In this document: positions 36,676-44,833 of the stretch, one piece after another
Layout of the letters: every line of letters starts with the position of its first letter
Position numbering within the stretch: position 1 is the first letter of the stretch
Origin: Listeria monocytogenes
Lineage (GTDB): Bacteria > Bacillota > Bacilli > Lactobacillales > Listeriaceae
Direction: 5' to 3'
Assembly (NCBI RefSeq): GCF_013282665.1
Contig: NZ_CP054041.1
Location: 1,126,501 to 1,190,500, forward strand
DNA length: 64,000 nt
Translations under genes and position numbers: made by a program
The notes under the pieces: generated by a model
What the model was told of the DNA's origin: nothing
The model's input: only the letters and a program-made list of their open reading frames with translations
The model's database searches: none

Positions 36676-36725
36676 GGGAGCGCTCCCACAAGAAGAATTA
36701 TAGTATGGAAAGCGCTTTCTGTCAA
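36676..36725 (-). promoter_or_regulatory. operon promoter with two LacI/CcpA-type palindromes
   Basis: Consensus minus-strand promoter TTGACA (36720-36725), 17-base spacer, TATAAT (36697-36702). The palindrome GAAAGCGCTTTC (36708-36719) fills the spacer, and GGGAGCGCTCCC (36676-36687) lies just downstream of the start point. Both share the core AGCGCT and suit binding by the divergent LacI-family regulator; the first also resembles a CcpA cre site. Confidence 0.85.
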
Positions 36726-36840
36726 ACACAATTTTTAATGTTTTTTCTAACACGTTGCTAATAGTGAGTTTTCTCTCATATATAACATCTAGTTGGACAT
36801 TTACTAGAAAATTGAGTAATATAAACATGGATGATAATGA

Positions 36841-36858
36841 CCGGAACCGATACCGGAA
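36841..36858. promoter_or_regulatory. CCGGAA repeat upstream of the LacI gene
   Basis: CCGGAA-CCGATA-CCGGAA, a direct repeat containing a partial inverted repeat, located 28 bases before the start codon of the LacI gene. It may be an autoregulatory site; function is a guess. Confidence 0.3.
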
Positions 36859-36885
36859 ACAATAGAGAGAGAAAGGAAGATTACC

Positions 36886-37911
36886 TTGGCATCTACCATA
36901 TATGACATAGCAAAACACGCGGGAGTTTCAAAATCAACGGTATCTAGAGTACTAAACAATCAAGCTAATATCTCCGAAGAATCACGAAAAAAAGTGTTAG
37001 CAGCGATTGACGAACTAAACTACCAACCAAGCAAACTAGCACGCGCACTTACCTCTTCGGGCTTTGATGCTATTATGGTTATTTCAAATCGCTCTACTAC
37101 AACCACAACCGGAAACCCATTTTTTTCCGAAATAATTCAATCGATATCCACTCAAGCTGAGTTGGAAAATTTCGACCTAATTCTTCAAACTGCTAAAAAC
37201 AGCGAAGACGAACTAAAAAAATGCCTCTCCAAAATTCAAGAAAAAATGATAAAAGGTATTATTATGCTAAGTTCCCCCGCTGATGAAGATTTTTTCCATC
37301 AATTAGATCCATATAATATTCCCATCGTTGTGACTGGAAAAGTCGAAGGACATTACAAAAATATTTATTCTGTTGATACTGACAATTTTGGCGATAGTTA
37401 TGCTCTAACAAAACATCTAATTACGGAAGGTCATAAAAAAATCGCTTGTATTCATGCTCCACTTGATTATCACGTTTCCATAGATCGTCTTGCTGGTTTC
37501 CGCAGCTGCCTGTTTGACCACCAATTAGATCTACGTAACGACTGGATTATTGATAGCGGTTATAGTATAGAAGATAGCTACAAAGCAGCACTACGCCTAA
37601 TGGAAGGCCCAGATAAACCAACCGCAGTTTTCGCAACCGACGATTTAAAAGTCCTTAGCATTTACAAAATGGCCGCCGATAAAAACTTACAAATCCCTAC
37701 AGATTTTTCCGTCATCGGCTACAATGATAAAGTAGCGTCATCTTTCTTATCACCGCCACTAACATCTATTGATATTCCAATCAACAAACTAGGAAAAAAA
37801 GCGACTAACTTATTATTCCGCTTAATCCATCAAGATAAAAATGTACCAAAAACAACGATCATTAAAACCGAAATGATTGAACGTGAATCCATTCAGAAAA
37901 TAAAAGCCTAA
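36886..37911 (+). CDS. LacI-family transcriptional regulator (YcjW-like role)
   Basis: A 341-residue sugar-responsive regulator. The N-terminal helix-turn-helix is clear (TIYDIAKHAGVSKSTVSRVLN) with the hinge YQPSKLARAL, followed by a periplasmic-binding-protein-like effector domain. TTG start (36886-36888) with AAGGA nine bases upstream; no better ATG exists. Divergent from the phosphorylase operon, whose promoter carries two matching palindromes, so it is the probable local repressor. The effector may be a sugar phosphate or the imported glycoside. Confidence 0.94.
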   Translation: MASTIYDIAKHAGVSKSTVSRVLNNQANISEESRKKVLAAIDELNYQPSKLARALTSSGFDAIMVISNRSTTTTTGNPFFSEIIQSISTQAELENFDLILQTAKNSEDELKKCLSKIQEKMIKGIIMLSSPADEDFFHQLDPYNIPIVVTGKVEGHYKNIYSVDTDNFGDSYALTKHLITEGHKKIACIHAPLDYHVSIDRLAGFRSCLFDHQLDLRNDWIIDSGYSIEDSYKAALRLMEGPDKPTAVFATDDLKVLSIYKMAADKNLQIPTDFSVIGYNDKVASSFLSPPLTSIDIPINKLGKKATNLLFRLIHQDKNVPKTTIIKTEMIERESIQKIKA

Positions 37912-37932
37912 GCTTATTTTCTGAATTTACTT

Positions 37933-38005
37933 GGTCCTGTAGCTCAGTTGGGAGAGTATCACCTTGACATGGTGGGGGTCGCTGGTTCGAGACCAGTCGG
38001 GACCA
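37933..38005 (+). tRNA. tRNA-Val (anticodon GAC)
   Basis: A 73-base cloverleaf. Acceptor arms GGTCCTG and CGGGACC pair, with discriminator A. The D arm holds AGCTCAGTTGGGAGAG, the anticodon loop is TTGACAT (anticodon GAC, valine), and the T arm contains GGTTCGAGACC. CCA is not encoded. It lies 21 bases after the LacI gene and is followed by a strong terminator. A lone tRNA gene, not in an rRNA-linked cluster. Confidence 0.96.
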
Positions 38006-38012
38006 TTTAACA

Positions 38013-38049
38013 AAAAAAGCATTCCTTTTCGCCAAAGGAATGCTTTTTT
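38013..38049. terminator. bidirectional terminator after tRNA-Val
   Basis: Perfect 16-base arms AAAAAAGCATTCCTTT (38013-38028) and AAAGGAATGCTTTTTT (38034-38049), serving the tRNA on the plus strand and the DUF3857 gene on the minus strand. Confidence 0.93.
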
Positions 38050-38053
38050 GATT

Positions 38054-40048
38054 TTATTTAAATAACTTACCTAACTTCTTAAACAACCCATCCTCAATGA
38101 TATCAATACCGATACCCCAGTTACTTTTGAGGATTTCTTTATTAGCTTTAATATATTCTTCCAAATCTTTTCCTTTAATAGCAAGGTTATGATATGGACG
38201 ATACTCTAAATAACAAGATGCACCATTTTTGTGGATTTTCTTCGTCATACGATGTTTCAAATACTTAGATTTAATGTCACATTCTTGACATGTGTAGCTC
38301 TCTTGTTGGTCAATTGACTTATCTGTCGTCAAATGTATCTCTGTTTTAATTTTATTCCGATCAATCCAATACGGAAAATCTTTATGGAAATGTTTTTCCG
38401 CAGTATCATCGATAAAGTTGCCATAGTTCCAGTAGTGTAAATAACGTTTTTTCTTTTCAACTTCATATGGATCCGTAATAGTCGCTTTATAAACTATAGA
38501 AAGTTCATTTAAATCCTTATTATCTTCAACTATTTGAACAGAAGTATTACTAAAATGCTGTTCAATTTCATTTTCTTCAAAGTTTTTATACAGAGTCATA
38601 CACTTATATGTCGTATAATTGTAACGGTTGATAACCTCTTTATTAGATTCATTTTTAAACATTTCTCGCGACCCGTTCGCCATTCCTCCACGTAACTTTC
38701 TTTCAAAGACAACTTCAGCCACATTTCCTTTCACATCACAACGGAAATTTTCTTCCACAGCTGGCTCTTCATCTTCAAATGGTTCTTGTTTTTGTAATTC
38801 CGTACCAGCTTTAATTTCCAAATAATACATAAAACTATTTTTTTGACGATTAGCTAAAAATCCTTGGTCATTACTCATCGTCGCATCAACAAAGTAAACT
38901 TGACCTTCATGTGTTATTTTTAAAATCGCATGGTTAAAGTTGAATGGTGATGGCGTATAAACTGACAAGAATATATCACTATCATAGTTAACTAGAATAA
39001 GATCCGAGTCCACGCCTAAATAATCTAAAATAACCTTCAAAAGAACTGTTTTCGCTTTACAATCCCCTTGTTTCGTTTTATAAGTAACCTCTGCAGCTTG
39101 CGGCTCGTGCCCATCCATCTCTGCTTCATTGTACAAATAGTATACTTCTTTTTGAACAAAATCGATGGCATGCTTAATTTTATGGTCTAAAGACGGAAGC
39201 GCATCTAATTCAGTCACTAAATCAGCCGCAAAATCAGCAAGATTTACTTGATAGAATTTTTGATAAATGTCACTGATTGTTGTGGTGATTTCCGGATACG
39301 TCTGCTCTGTAACAAAATCAATGAAAGGTACAATCTCAAGCTCTTTCGGATCTTCTCCAATATAATTTTCTTTTTCAATTGTATAAGATTCGTTATGTGG
39401 AACCATCACTTTATCTTTTTCTAAAATAGTGCCCGCTTCATCTCGGAAATAATGGAAATTCGTTTCTAATTTTTTCTCTGTTTCATTTTTTAATTCAAAA
39501 CGGTATTTTCCATAAGCCCAGTAAGAATTTGGAGCCGAGTAAATCCAGCGGAAAAATTGATTACGAATGCTGCTTTCCTCATATTTTCGCTCAATCGATG
39601 TTTCAATTACGAAAATATCATTCAAATGCAAGTCGCGAATAAGAACAGTTATTTTTTTCTCATCATTAAAGCTCGCTTGATTCTCATCACGAACATAGTC
39701 TAGTACTTTTACATTAATATCATCCAATTTATCAATCACTTTACCGTCACGAACAACAGATAAAGTGTGAATGTACAATACCTCTTCTTCGGATAAAATA
39801 AAGCTTGTTTTCCCAGCTGAATTGAGCATGTTTGGTTCATTTAATGTATATGCCATTGAAGTATAACTCGTGCGTGAATTCGGTTTAGCCGTTTCTACGA
39901 TATTACACCAGAAGCAGTAATCACGTTCTTGCGCAATTTGTGCATCATAAAAAGTTTTATCTTGTGTCTTTAACCAAGAATCAATGTTTTCTTGTTTTGT
40001 TTCTGGAGAACTTAACTCTGGTTTGATAAAGTAATACTCTTTTGTCAT
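38054..40048 (-). CDS. DUF3857/transglutaminase-like protein
   Basis: A 664-residue protein. The N-terminal half fits DUF3857 (beta-rich, with IHTLSVVRDGKVIDKLDDI), and the middle holds a papain-like transglutaminase core with a full triad: Cys330 in QGDCKAKT, His373 in FNHAIL, Asp388 in FVDATM. A later CQECD pair of cysteines near residue 590 is unusual. No signal peptide or transmembrane helix is visible, so it looks cytoplasmic, unlike many DUF3857-transglutaminase proteins. ATG start with AAGGAG upstream. Single-gene unit. Possible protease, amidase or cross-linking activity; real substrate unknown. Confidence 0.85.
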   Translation of the reverse strand: MTKEYYFIKPELSSPETKQENIDSWLKTQDKTFYDAQIAQERDYCFWCNIVETAKPNSRTSYTSMAYTLNEPNMLNSAGKTSFILSEEEVLYIHTLSVVRDGKVIDKLDDINVKVLDYVRDENQASFNDEKKITVLIRDLHLNDIFVIETSIERKYEESSIRNQFFRWIYSAPNSYWAYGKYRFELKNETEKKLETNFHYFRDEAGTILEKDKVMVPHNESYTIEKENYIGEDPKELEIVPFIDFVTEQTYPEITTTISDIYQKFYQVNLADFAADLVTELDALPSLDHKIKHAIDFVQKEVYYLYNEAEMDGHEPQAAEVTYKTKQGDCKAKTVLLKVILDYLGVDSDLILVNYDSDIFLSVYTPSPFNFNHAILKITHEGQVYFVDATMSNDQGFLANRQKNSFMYYLEIKAGTELQKQEPFEDEEPAVEENFRCDVKGNVAEVVFERKLRGGMANGSREMFKNESNKEVINRYNYTTYKCMTLYKNFEENEIEQHFSNTSVQIVEDNKDLNELSIVYKATITDPYEVEKKKRYLHYWNYGNFIDDTAEKHFHKDFPYWIDRNKIKTEIHLTTDKSIDQQESYTCQECDIKSKYLKHRMTKKIHKNGASCYLEYRPYHNLAIKGKDLEEYIKANKEILKSNWGIGIDIIEDGLFKKLGKLFK

Positions 40049-40183
40049 TGTGTAATCTCCTTAAGTGTTTTAGATAACCTTATTCTAGCAATAAATAAAT
40101 AGAACAAACAAGAGCAAATCTTTTGGATATAACAATTTTTGGTTTATCTACACTATTTAGTAAAAAATTTGACACATTTACTG

Positions 40184-40723
40184 CTAATTTCCATTTATCC
40201 ATGAAAACAATTGCACATCTTGGTATACCTCACCAATTTTTTCATAATCTCGCAGTAAACCTTCCTCTAAAAAACCGAGCTTATCGAGTAATATTATAGA
40301 TGCGGTATTTCTTGGATCTACCTTTGCTTCAATTCGGTGCAAATCAAATGATTCTCTTCCCCATTCCATCAATGCTTTCACAGCTTCTGTCGCATAACCA
40401 CGTTTCCAAAAGCGCGTTCCTAAATCATACGCAATTTCTGCACGATGGTTCTCATGATCAATATAATTAAAACCACATGTACCAATAATTTCCCCTGTTG
40501 CTTGCAAAATAATCACACAGCGAAGTGCCTTTCCTTCCATTTCTAGTTGTCTTAGCATTCGAATCATTTCTTCTACGGGTTGCAAACTTTGAAAAGGTTC
40601 AATATTCATATATCTAGTAACCGAATCATCTGACCAATAACCAAACAGAATTTCGGTATCAGCCAAGGTCATTTCACTTAAAAAAAGTCGTTCCGTTTTT
40701 ATCATTTGTTTCCGATTTTCCAT
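40184..40723 (-). CDS. GNAT-family N-acetyltransferase (RimJ/RimL-like)
   Basis: A 179-residue acetyltransferase. N-terminal TERLFLSEMTLADTEILF, the central strand with GEIIGTCGFNYID, the acetyl-CoA region LGTRFWKRGYATEAVKALM (about 103-121) and NTASIILLDKLGF (about 143-155) are typical of the RimJ/RimL subgroup (GNAT type 3). ATG start with GGCGGGGG upstream. It may acetylate a ribosomal protein or another amine; the target is not evident. Divergent from the transporter at 40878, with a parS site in between. Confidence 0.92.
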   Translation of the reverse strand: MENRKQMIKTERLFLSEMTLADTEILFGYWSDDSVTRYMNIEPFQSLQPVEEMIRMLRQLEMEGKALRCVIILQATGEIIGTCGFNYIDHENHRAEIAYDLGTRFWKRGYATEAVKALMEWGRESFDLHRIEAKVDPRNTASIILLDKLGFLEEGLLRDYEKIGEVYQDVQLFSWINGN

Positions 40724-40782
40724 ATGTTAACCCCCGCCTTTTTAATAAAAAAAGCTTATCAAATCTCACTCGCAAAGTAAAA

Positions 40783-40798
40783 TGTTTCACGTGAAACA
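40783..40798. other. parS centromere site
   Basis: Perfect TGTTTCACGTGAAACA in the intergenic region between the GNAT gene and the divergent transporter, about 5.2 kb left of oriC. Confidence 0.95.
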
Positions 40799-40877
40799 TT
40801 TGCTCTTTCTTTATCATCAGAGATTTTAGGTTTATAATGAAAAATATCTCAAAAAGCTTCAAAAAGGAGAATGATTC

Positions 40878-42290
40878 ATGGAACTAACGGATAAACGTAA
40901 AACTTTAGCACTTATTTCAATTATGCTTGGAGCTTTTATTTCTTTATTAGATACAACGATTGTCAATGTTGCTTTACCTGATATTACGACTGCTCTTCAT
41001 GCCACAAGCGAAACAATTGAATGGGTTATTTCAGGCTATGCCCTTGCTTTTGGCCTCGTTCTTATTTTAGCTGGTCGGCTTGGCGATAAATTTGGGCGAA
41101 AAAATATCTACATTATCGGGATTACGCTCTTTCTAATTATGAGTGTGACTGCAGGTTTCGCTAGTTCGGAAAATAGTCTCATTATTTCCCGGGTAATACA
41201 AGGACTTGCTGCCGGGTTATTTTTCCCACAAATCAATGCCACAATTATGGATATGTATTCTGGAAAAAGTCTTGGGAAAATTTTCGGGATTCTTGGCTCT
41301 GTTATTGGTGTAGGAACTGCTATCGGACCTCTTACAGGAGGACTTTTAATTGAACTTTTTGGAGCTACAAACGGTTGGCGCGCAGTTTTCTTCGTTAACG
41401 TACCTTTTGTGTTAGTAACACTTGTCTTAGCAATGCTTTACCTCCCAAAAAGAACTGTCTCCACGAAAAAAATCAGCTTCGATTTGCCTGGAGTTGGGCT
41501 ACTGACAATCGCACTTTTACTATTACTTTTCCCACTTATTTCAAATGGTGCAAATGATTTTAAACCAATCGACTATCTTTTAATGGCGCTATCTATTCCA
41601 CTCTTTATCATTCTTTACAAATGGAGTGTCTACCAAGAAAAGAAAGGCAACCAACCATTAATTGCGCCAAACTTACTTAAAAACAATCAATTTGTCTCAG
41701 GAATGCTCTTATCACTCGTATACTTTGCTGCATTTACTAGTATTTTCTTCGTTCTATCGCTAACTTGGCAAACTGGTTTCAATCGTTCAGCTATTTTATC
41801 TGGACTTGCAATTAGTCCCTTTGCGTTAGGTAGTGTGCTAGCTGCATCTAATAGTTACCGACTAATCCCCATACTGGGTAGAAAACTCTTAATGCTTGGC
41901 GTTACACTTGTTATCGTTGGCCTTGGCACTGTTTCTATTGTCTTTCATCTGAATGATGGTGCTTTTTCTGCTTGGCTCTTATTCTTACCACTTTTCATCG
42001 CCGGTATTGGCAGTGGTTTGACTATTGCACCATTGAATAGTTTTACCCTTTCCACAGTGACTGGCATGGATCGCGGCGGAGCTAGTGGTATGTTTAATAC
42101 CGCGCAACGAATTGGTTCATCATTCGGGATTGCTATTGTTGGATCAGTTTTCTTCCGCACGCTCGGAAATACTACTGCTACTTCAAAAGCAAGCGCTTTT
42201 TCCGACAGTTTGCAAATGAGTATGTACGTCAATATTGTTCTGCTCATTGTTTGTTTCCTACTTATATTCCGTCTACCTAAAAATATCTAA
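40878..42290 (+). CDS. DHA2-family drug:H+ antiporter (EmrB/QacA-like)
   Basis: A 470-residue membrane protein with about 14 helices. Family motifs: LLDTTIVNVALPDI in helix 1 (motif D1), LAGRLGDKFGRKNIY (motif A) and IGVGTAIGPLTGGLLI (motif C, antiporter signature). ATG start with AAAAGGAG upstream. Lone gene with its own terminator. Probable efflux pump for cationic or hydrophobic drugs. A Noc-binding-type site lies in the coding sequence at 41184-41197. Confidence 0.93.
   Translation: MELTDKRKTLALISIMLGAFISLLDTTIVNVALPDITTALHATSETIEWVISGYALAFGLVLILAGRLGDKFGRKNIYIIGITLFLIMSVTAGFASSENSLIISRVIQGLAAGLFFPQINATIMDMYSGKSLGKIFGILGSVIGVGTAIGPLTGGLLIELFGATNGWRAVFFVNVPFVLVTLVLAMLYLPKRTVSTKKISFDLPGVGLLTIALLLLLFPLISNGANDFKPIDYLLMALSIPLFIILYKWSVYQEKKGNQPLIAPNLLKNNQFVSGMLLSLVYFAAFTSIFFVLSLTWQTGFNRSAILSGLAISPFALGSVLAASNSYRLIPILGRKLLMLGVTLVIVGLGTVSIVFHLNDGAFSAWLLFLPLFIAGIGSGLTIAPLNSFTLSTVTGMDRGGASGMFNTAQRIGSSFGIAIVGSVFFRTLGNTTATSKASAFSDSLQMSMYVNIVLLIVCFLLIFRLPKNI
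41184..41197. other. Noc-binding-type site (NBS), 13/14 match
   Basis: ATTTCCCGGGTAAT within the DHA2 transporter gene, identical to the sites at 18964 and 53768. Confidence 0.7.
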
Positions 42291-42293
42291 ACT

Positions 42294-42327
42294 AAAAAGA
42301 GACATAAGCATTCTTATGTCTCTTTTT
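42294..42327. terminator. bidirectional terminator between DHA2 transporter and ASCH genes
   Basis: Perfect 15-base arms AAAAAGAGACATAAG (42294-42308) and CTTATGTCTCTTTTT (42313-42327). Confidence 0.93.
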
Positions 42328-42329
42328 CA

Positions 42330-42345
42330 TGTTTCATGTGAAACA
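42330..42345. other. near-parS site (one mismatch)
   Basis: TGTTTCATGTGAAACA differs from parS at a single central base (CATG in place of CACG). ParB affinity is likely reduced; it may be a decayed site. Confidence 0.55.
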
Positions 42346-42347
42346 TT

Positions 42348-42809
42348 CTATTTATAAACAACCTCAAATTCTTCACAAACCACTAGAGCATCTTCTTCAA
42401 ATGGAATACCGAGTTCCACACATTCATTAGTGAAAAAGGATGTATGTACTTTTCGCCAATATTCTAGCGTCCGGTCTCCTTCTCCCTCTAAATACGCAAA
42501 TGTTTCTGGTACTTCATTAAAAGGCATAATCGTTACACCTATTAACTTGATAATTCCCATCGCTTCTTCATTACCATCTAAAAGCACTACATGTGAACCA
42601 ACAGATGGCATTGTTTCCCCGCCTTGATCATACCAATAGAACAAGCTACTCGTGCCGGTTTTTATTCCGTCAATAACAAGTCCACCAAGCTCATTTGCCA
42701 TCTGAGCAGAGTTACCAAATGCCCATGCCTCAAACTTACTTGTAATAATCGGGTGTTCTGTCCGGTAGTTCTCCCACATTTCATGAACTGAATCCTTATA
42801 AATCGTCAT
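42348..42809 (-). CDS. ASCH-domain protein
   Basis: A 153-residue protein of the ASCH superfamily (PUA-like fold, RNA-binding or related). Typical segments: AWAFGNSAQMANELGGLVIDGIKTGTSS at the N-terminal third, SVGSHVVLLDGNEEAMGIIKL in the middle, and an acidic-aromatic WRKVHTSFFTNE near the C-terminus. ATG start with GGAGAG upstream. Some bacterial ASCH proteins have ribonuclease or amidohydrolase activity; the role here is not evident. Separate from the jag operon upstream, which ends in a terminator. Confidence 0.88.
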   Translation of the reverse strand: MTIYKDSVHEMWENYRTEHPIITSKFEAWAFGNSAQMANELGGLVIDGIKTGTSSLFYWYDQGGETMPSVGSHVVLLDGNEEAMGIIKLIGVTIMPFNEVPETFAYLEGEGDRTLEYWRKVHTSFFTNECVELGIPFEEDALVVCEEFEVVYK

Positions 42810-42823
42810 TCAAGTCCTCTCCT

Positions 42824-42857
42824 AAAAAAAGACTGAGGTTCGTTAAAACCTCAGTCT
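42824..42857 (-). terminator. terminator of the rnpA-yidC-jag operon
   Basis: Perfect arms AGACTGAGGTT (42830-42840) and AACCTCAGTCT (42847-42857) followed by T7 on the minus strand. Confidence 0.92.
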
Positions 42858-42863
42858 AAGAAT

Positions 42864-43484
42864 TTATTTCCGAACTGGCTTAATCACAATATAACGGTAA
42901 GGATCGCGTCCTTCAGAATGCGTTTCAATTTGTTCATTCTCGCTTAAAATAGCATGAATAATTTTTCTTTCAAATGAAGGCATTGGTTCTAAATGAACAG
43001 CGCGCTTCGTTTTAAGAGCTTTATCTGCCATTTTATTTGCTAAAATTACTAACGTTTCATGACGTCTTTCACGATAATCCCCTACATTAACAATAATGTT
43101 TTTGTATTGGCTCGTTGTTTTATTAGCAATTAATTGTGTTAAGTATTGAAGTGCATTAAGGGTTTGACCGTGTTTGCCAATTAGCATACCTAGGCTGTCA
43201 CCTTTAATTTGCAACTTCACATCTTTTCCAACTTCTTCTACATCGATCGTGATTACTGCACCCATCTTGGTAGCAACATCTAAAAGATAATCAATCGCTA
43301 CTTGGATACCATCTTCTTTTTCAATTACTTTTACCATAGCCAGTCTCGAGCCAATTCCGAAAATACCTTTTTTACCTTCGTCTAGAACTTCTACTTCGAC
43401 CTTGTCGCGTGTTGTTTCTAAAGTGGATAATGCATTTTGGATTGCCTCTTCAACGTTTGAGCCTTGCGCAGTTATATCTCTCAC
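42864..43484 (-). CDS. jag: RNA-binding protein Jag/KhpB
   Basis: A 206-residue cytoplasmic RNA-binding protein. It has the Jag N-terminal domain (about 1-50, with EVLDEGKKGIFGIGSRLA), a KH domain (about 75-145; DSLGMLIGKHGQTLNALQYL) and a C-terminal R3H domain (about 150-206; SFERKIIHAILSE, DPYRYIVIKP). It partners with KhpA in regulating cell division and envelope synthesis in related Firmicutes. It follows yidC with a four-base overlap, the conserved order yidC-jag. In B. subtilis mnmE comes next; here an ASCH gene does. Confidence 0.96.
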   Translation of the reverse strand: MRDITAQGSNVEEAIQNALSTLETTRDKVEVEVLDEGKKGIFGIGSRLAMVKVIEKEDGIQVAIDYLLDVATKMGAVITIDVEEVGKDVKLQIKGDSLGMLIGKHGQTLNALQYLTQLIANKTTSQYKNIIVNVGDYRERRHETLVILANKMADKALKTKRAVHLEPMPSFERKIIHAILSENEQIETHSEGRDPYRYIVIKPVRK

Positions 43485-44344
43485 TTTCTTTTCTTACCTC
43501 CTTTTTTGGAAGCTTTCATGTTAGCTGCTTTTTTCTTCAAACGATCTTCAGCAAGTTGAGCAGCTGCCAGCGCCTCCTGTTCACGTTTGTTTTTAAAAGG
43601 ATTATTAATTAAAAGTGTTTGGAATACGGTGAAAATGTTACCGATGATCCAGTATAGAGCAAGTGCAGAAGGTAAGGTGATACCCATAAATAGAATCATT
43701 ACTGGCATGATATAAACAATCATCGCCATTGATTTATTTTGCTGTGTTTGCCCCATCATAGAAATTTTTGATGATAAGAATGTCGTTAGTGCTGCAACGA
43801 TTGGCAAGATGTAATATGGATCCGGATTTCCTAGTTGCATCCATAAGAATGAATCGGTCTTGATTTCTGCTGTTCTACTGATTGCTTGGTAAAATCCTAG
43901 TAGAATTGGCATTTGGATTAATAATGGTAAACAACCCATCATTGGATTTACGCTATTTTCTTGATATAGGCGCATTGTTTCTTGTTGTAATTTTTGTTTT
44001 GTTTCATTATCTTTAGATGAGTATTTTTCTTGTAATTCTTTGATTTTCGGTTGTAAGTTTGTCATGGCCTTTTGGCTTTTCAGCTGTTTGATCATTAAAG
44101 GCATGATAAGTAGACGGATTAAAATTGTAACAACGATAATTCCGACTGCATAACTTCCTCCGAATAGATCGGAAAACCATGTAATAGTCCAGGACAATGG
44201 AAATACAATGTAGTGACTCCAAAATCCAGTTGATTCTGATGTAATTGGATCAGTTGAATAGCCACAACCCGAAAGTACAGCCATTAATCCGATTACAAGA
44301 CTTGCGATGAGCAACTTCTGTTTGAATCGTTTTTTCTTCTTCAA
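43481..44344 (-). CDS. yidC: membrane protein insertase YidC/SpoIIIJ-type (lipoprotein)
   Basis: Inserts and folds membrane proteins with or without Sec. 287 residues. Lipoprotein signal peptide with LSGC (Cys about 27), then five transmembrane segments of the YidC/Oxa1/Alb3 core: helix 1 (VGIIVVTILIRLLIMPLMI, with the conserved Arg), the cytoplasmic coiled hairpin (KELQEKYSSKDNETKQKLQQETMRLYQE), and NPMMGCLPLLIQMPILLGFY. The lysine-rich C-terminal tail (KKKAANMKASKKGGKKRK) may bind ribosomes. Operon with rnpA upstream and jag downstream. Confidence 0.97.
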   Translation of the reverse strand: MKKKKRFKQKLLIASLVIGLMAVLSGCGYSTDPITSESTGFWSHYIVFPLSWTITWFSDLFGGSYAVGIIVVTILIRLLIMPLMIKQLKSQKAMTNLQPKIKELQEKYSSKDNETKQKLQQETMRLYQENSVNPMMGCLPLLIQMPILLGFYQAISRTAEIKTDSFLWMQLGNPDPYYILPIVAALTTFLSSKISMMGQTQQNKSMAMIVYIMPVMILFMGITLPSALALYWIIGNIFTVFQTLLINNPFKNKREQEALAAAQLAEDRLKKKAANMKASKKGGKKRK

Positions 44345-44384
44345 ATTGATGTAACCTCCAATTTCGCCTTTTTAAAATTCCCAC

Positions 44385-44744
44385 TCACTTTGAATTGTTT
44401 GGTTTTTGCTTTAAAACACGCCCCACTTTTAAAACATGAATCAAACTTTTCTTTACTTCATGAAAATCCATATTGGCCGCCGGTTTTCTGGCGATGATAA
44501 TATATTCATTTTCAGGATTGATTTGGCTTTCTAATTCATGGAATGATTGTCTTATGTAACGTTTGATTCGATTTCGACAGACAGCGTTTCCAATTTTTTT
44601 ACTAACTGATAAACCAATTCGAAAATGAGTCGATCCTTCTTGCTTTAAAGTATAAACAACAAATTGACGGTTAGCAAAAGATTTTCCTCTTCGGAATACT
44701 TTTTGAAAATCGTCATTTTTTTTAATTCTATATTTTTTTTTCAT
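44385..44744 (-). CDS. rnpA: ribonuclease P protein component
   Basis: Protein subunit that helps the RNase P RNA mature the 5' ends of tRNAs. 119 residues, usual length. N-terminal [24 protein letters not shown] and the RNR signature within [15 protein letters not shown] (about 54-68) are diagnostic. ATG start. It lies about 90 bases after rpmH, with a strong hairpin between the two that could limit read-through. Confidence 0.97.
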   Translation of the reverse strand: MKKKYRIKKNDDFQKVFRRGKSFANRQFVVYTLKQEGSTHFRIGLSVSKKIGNAVCRNRIKRYIRQSFHELESQINPENEYIIIARKPAANMDFHEVKKSLIHVLKVGRVLKQKPNNSK

Positions 44745-44801
44745 ACATTCTCCATCTTCTTACATATCTTAGTATAAGGCCGTTTGACTCAGAGATTTTT
44801 C

Positions 44802-44833
44802 AAAAAAAAAACCACTGAGTCGTTTTCAGTGGT
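44802..44833 (-). terminator. terminator between rpmH and rnpA
   Basis: Perfect arms ACCACTGA (44811-44818) and TCAGTGGT (44826-44833) followed by nine T on the minus strand. It starts at the base next to the rpmH stop codon. Confidence 0.85.
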
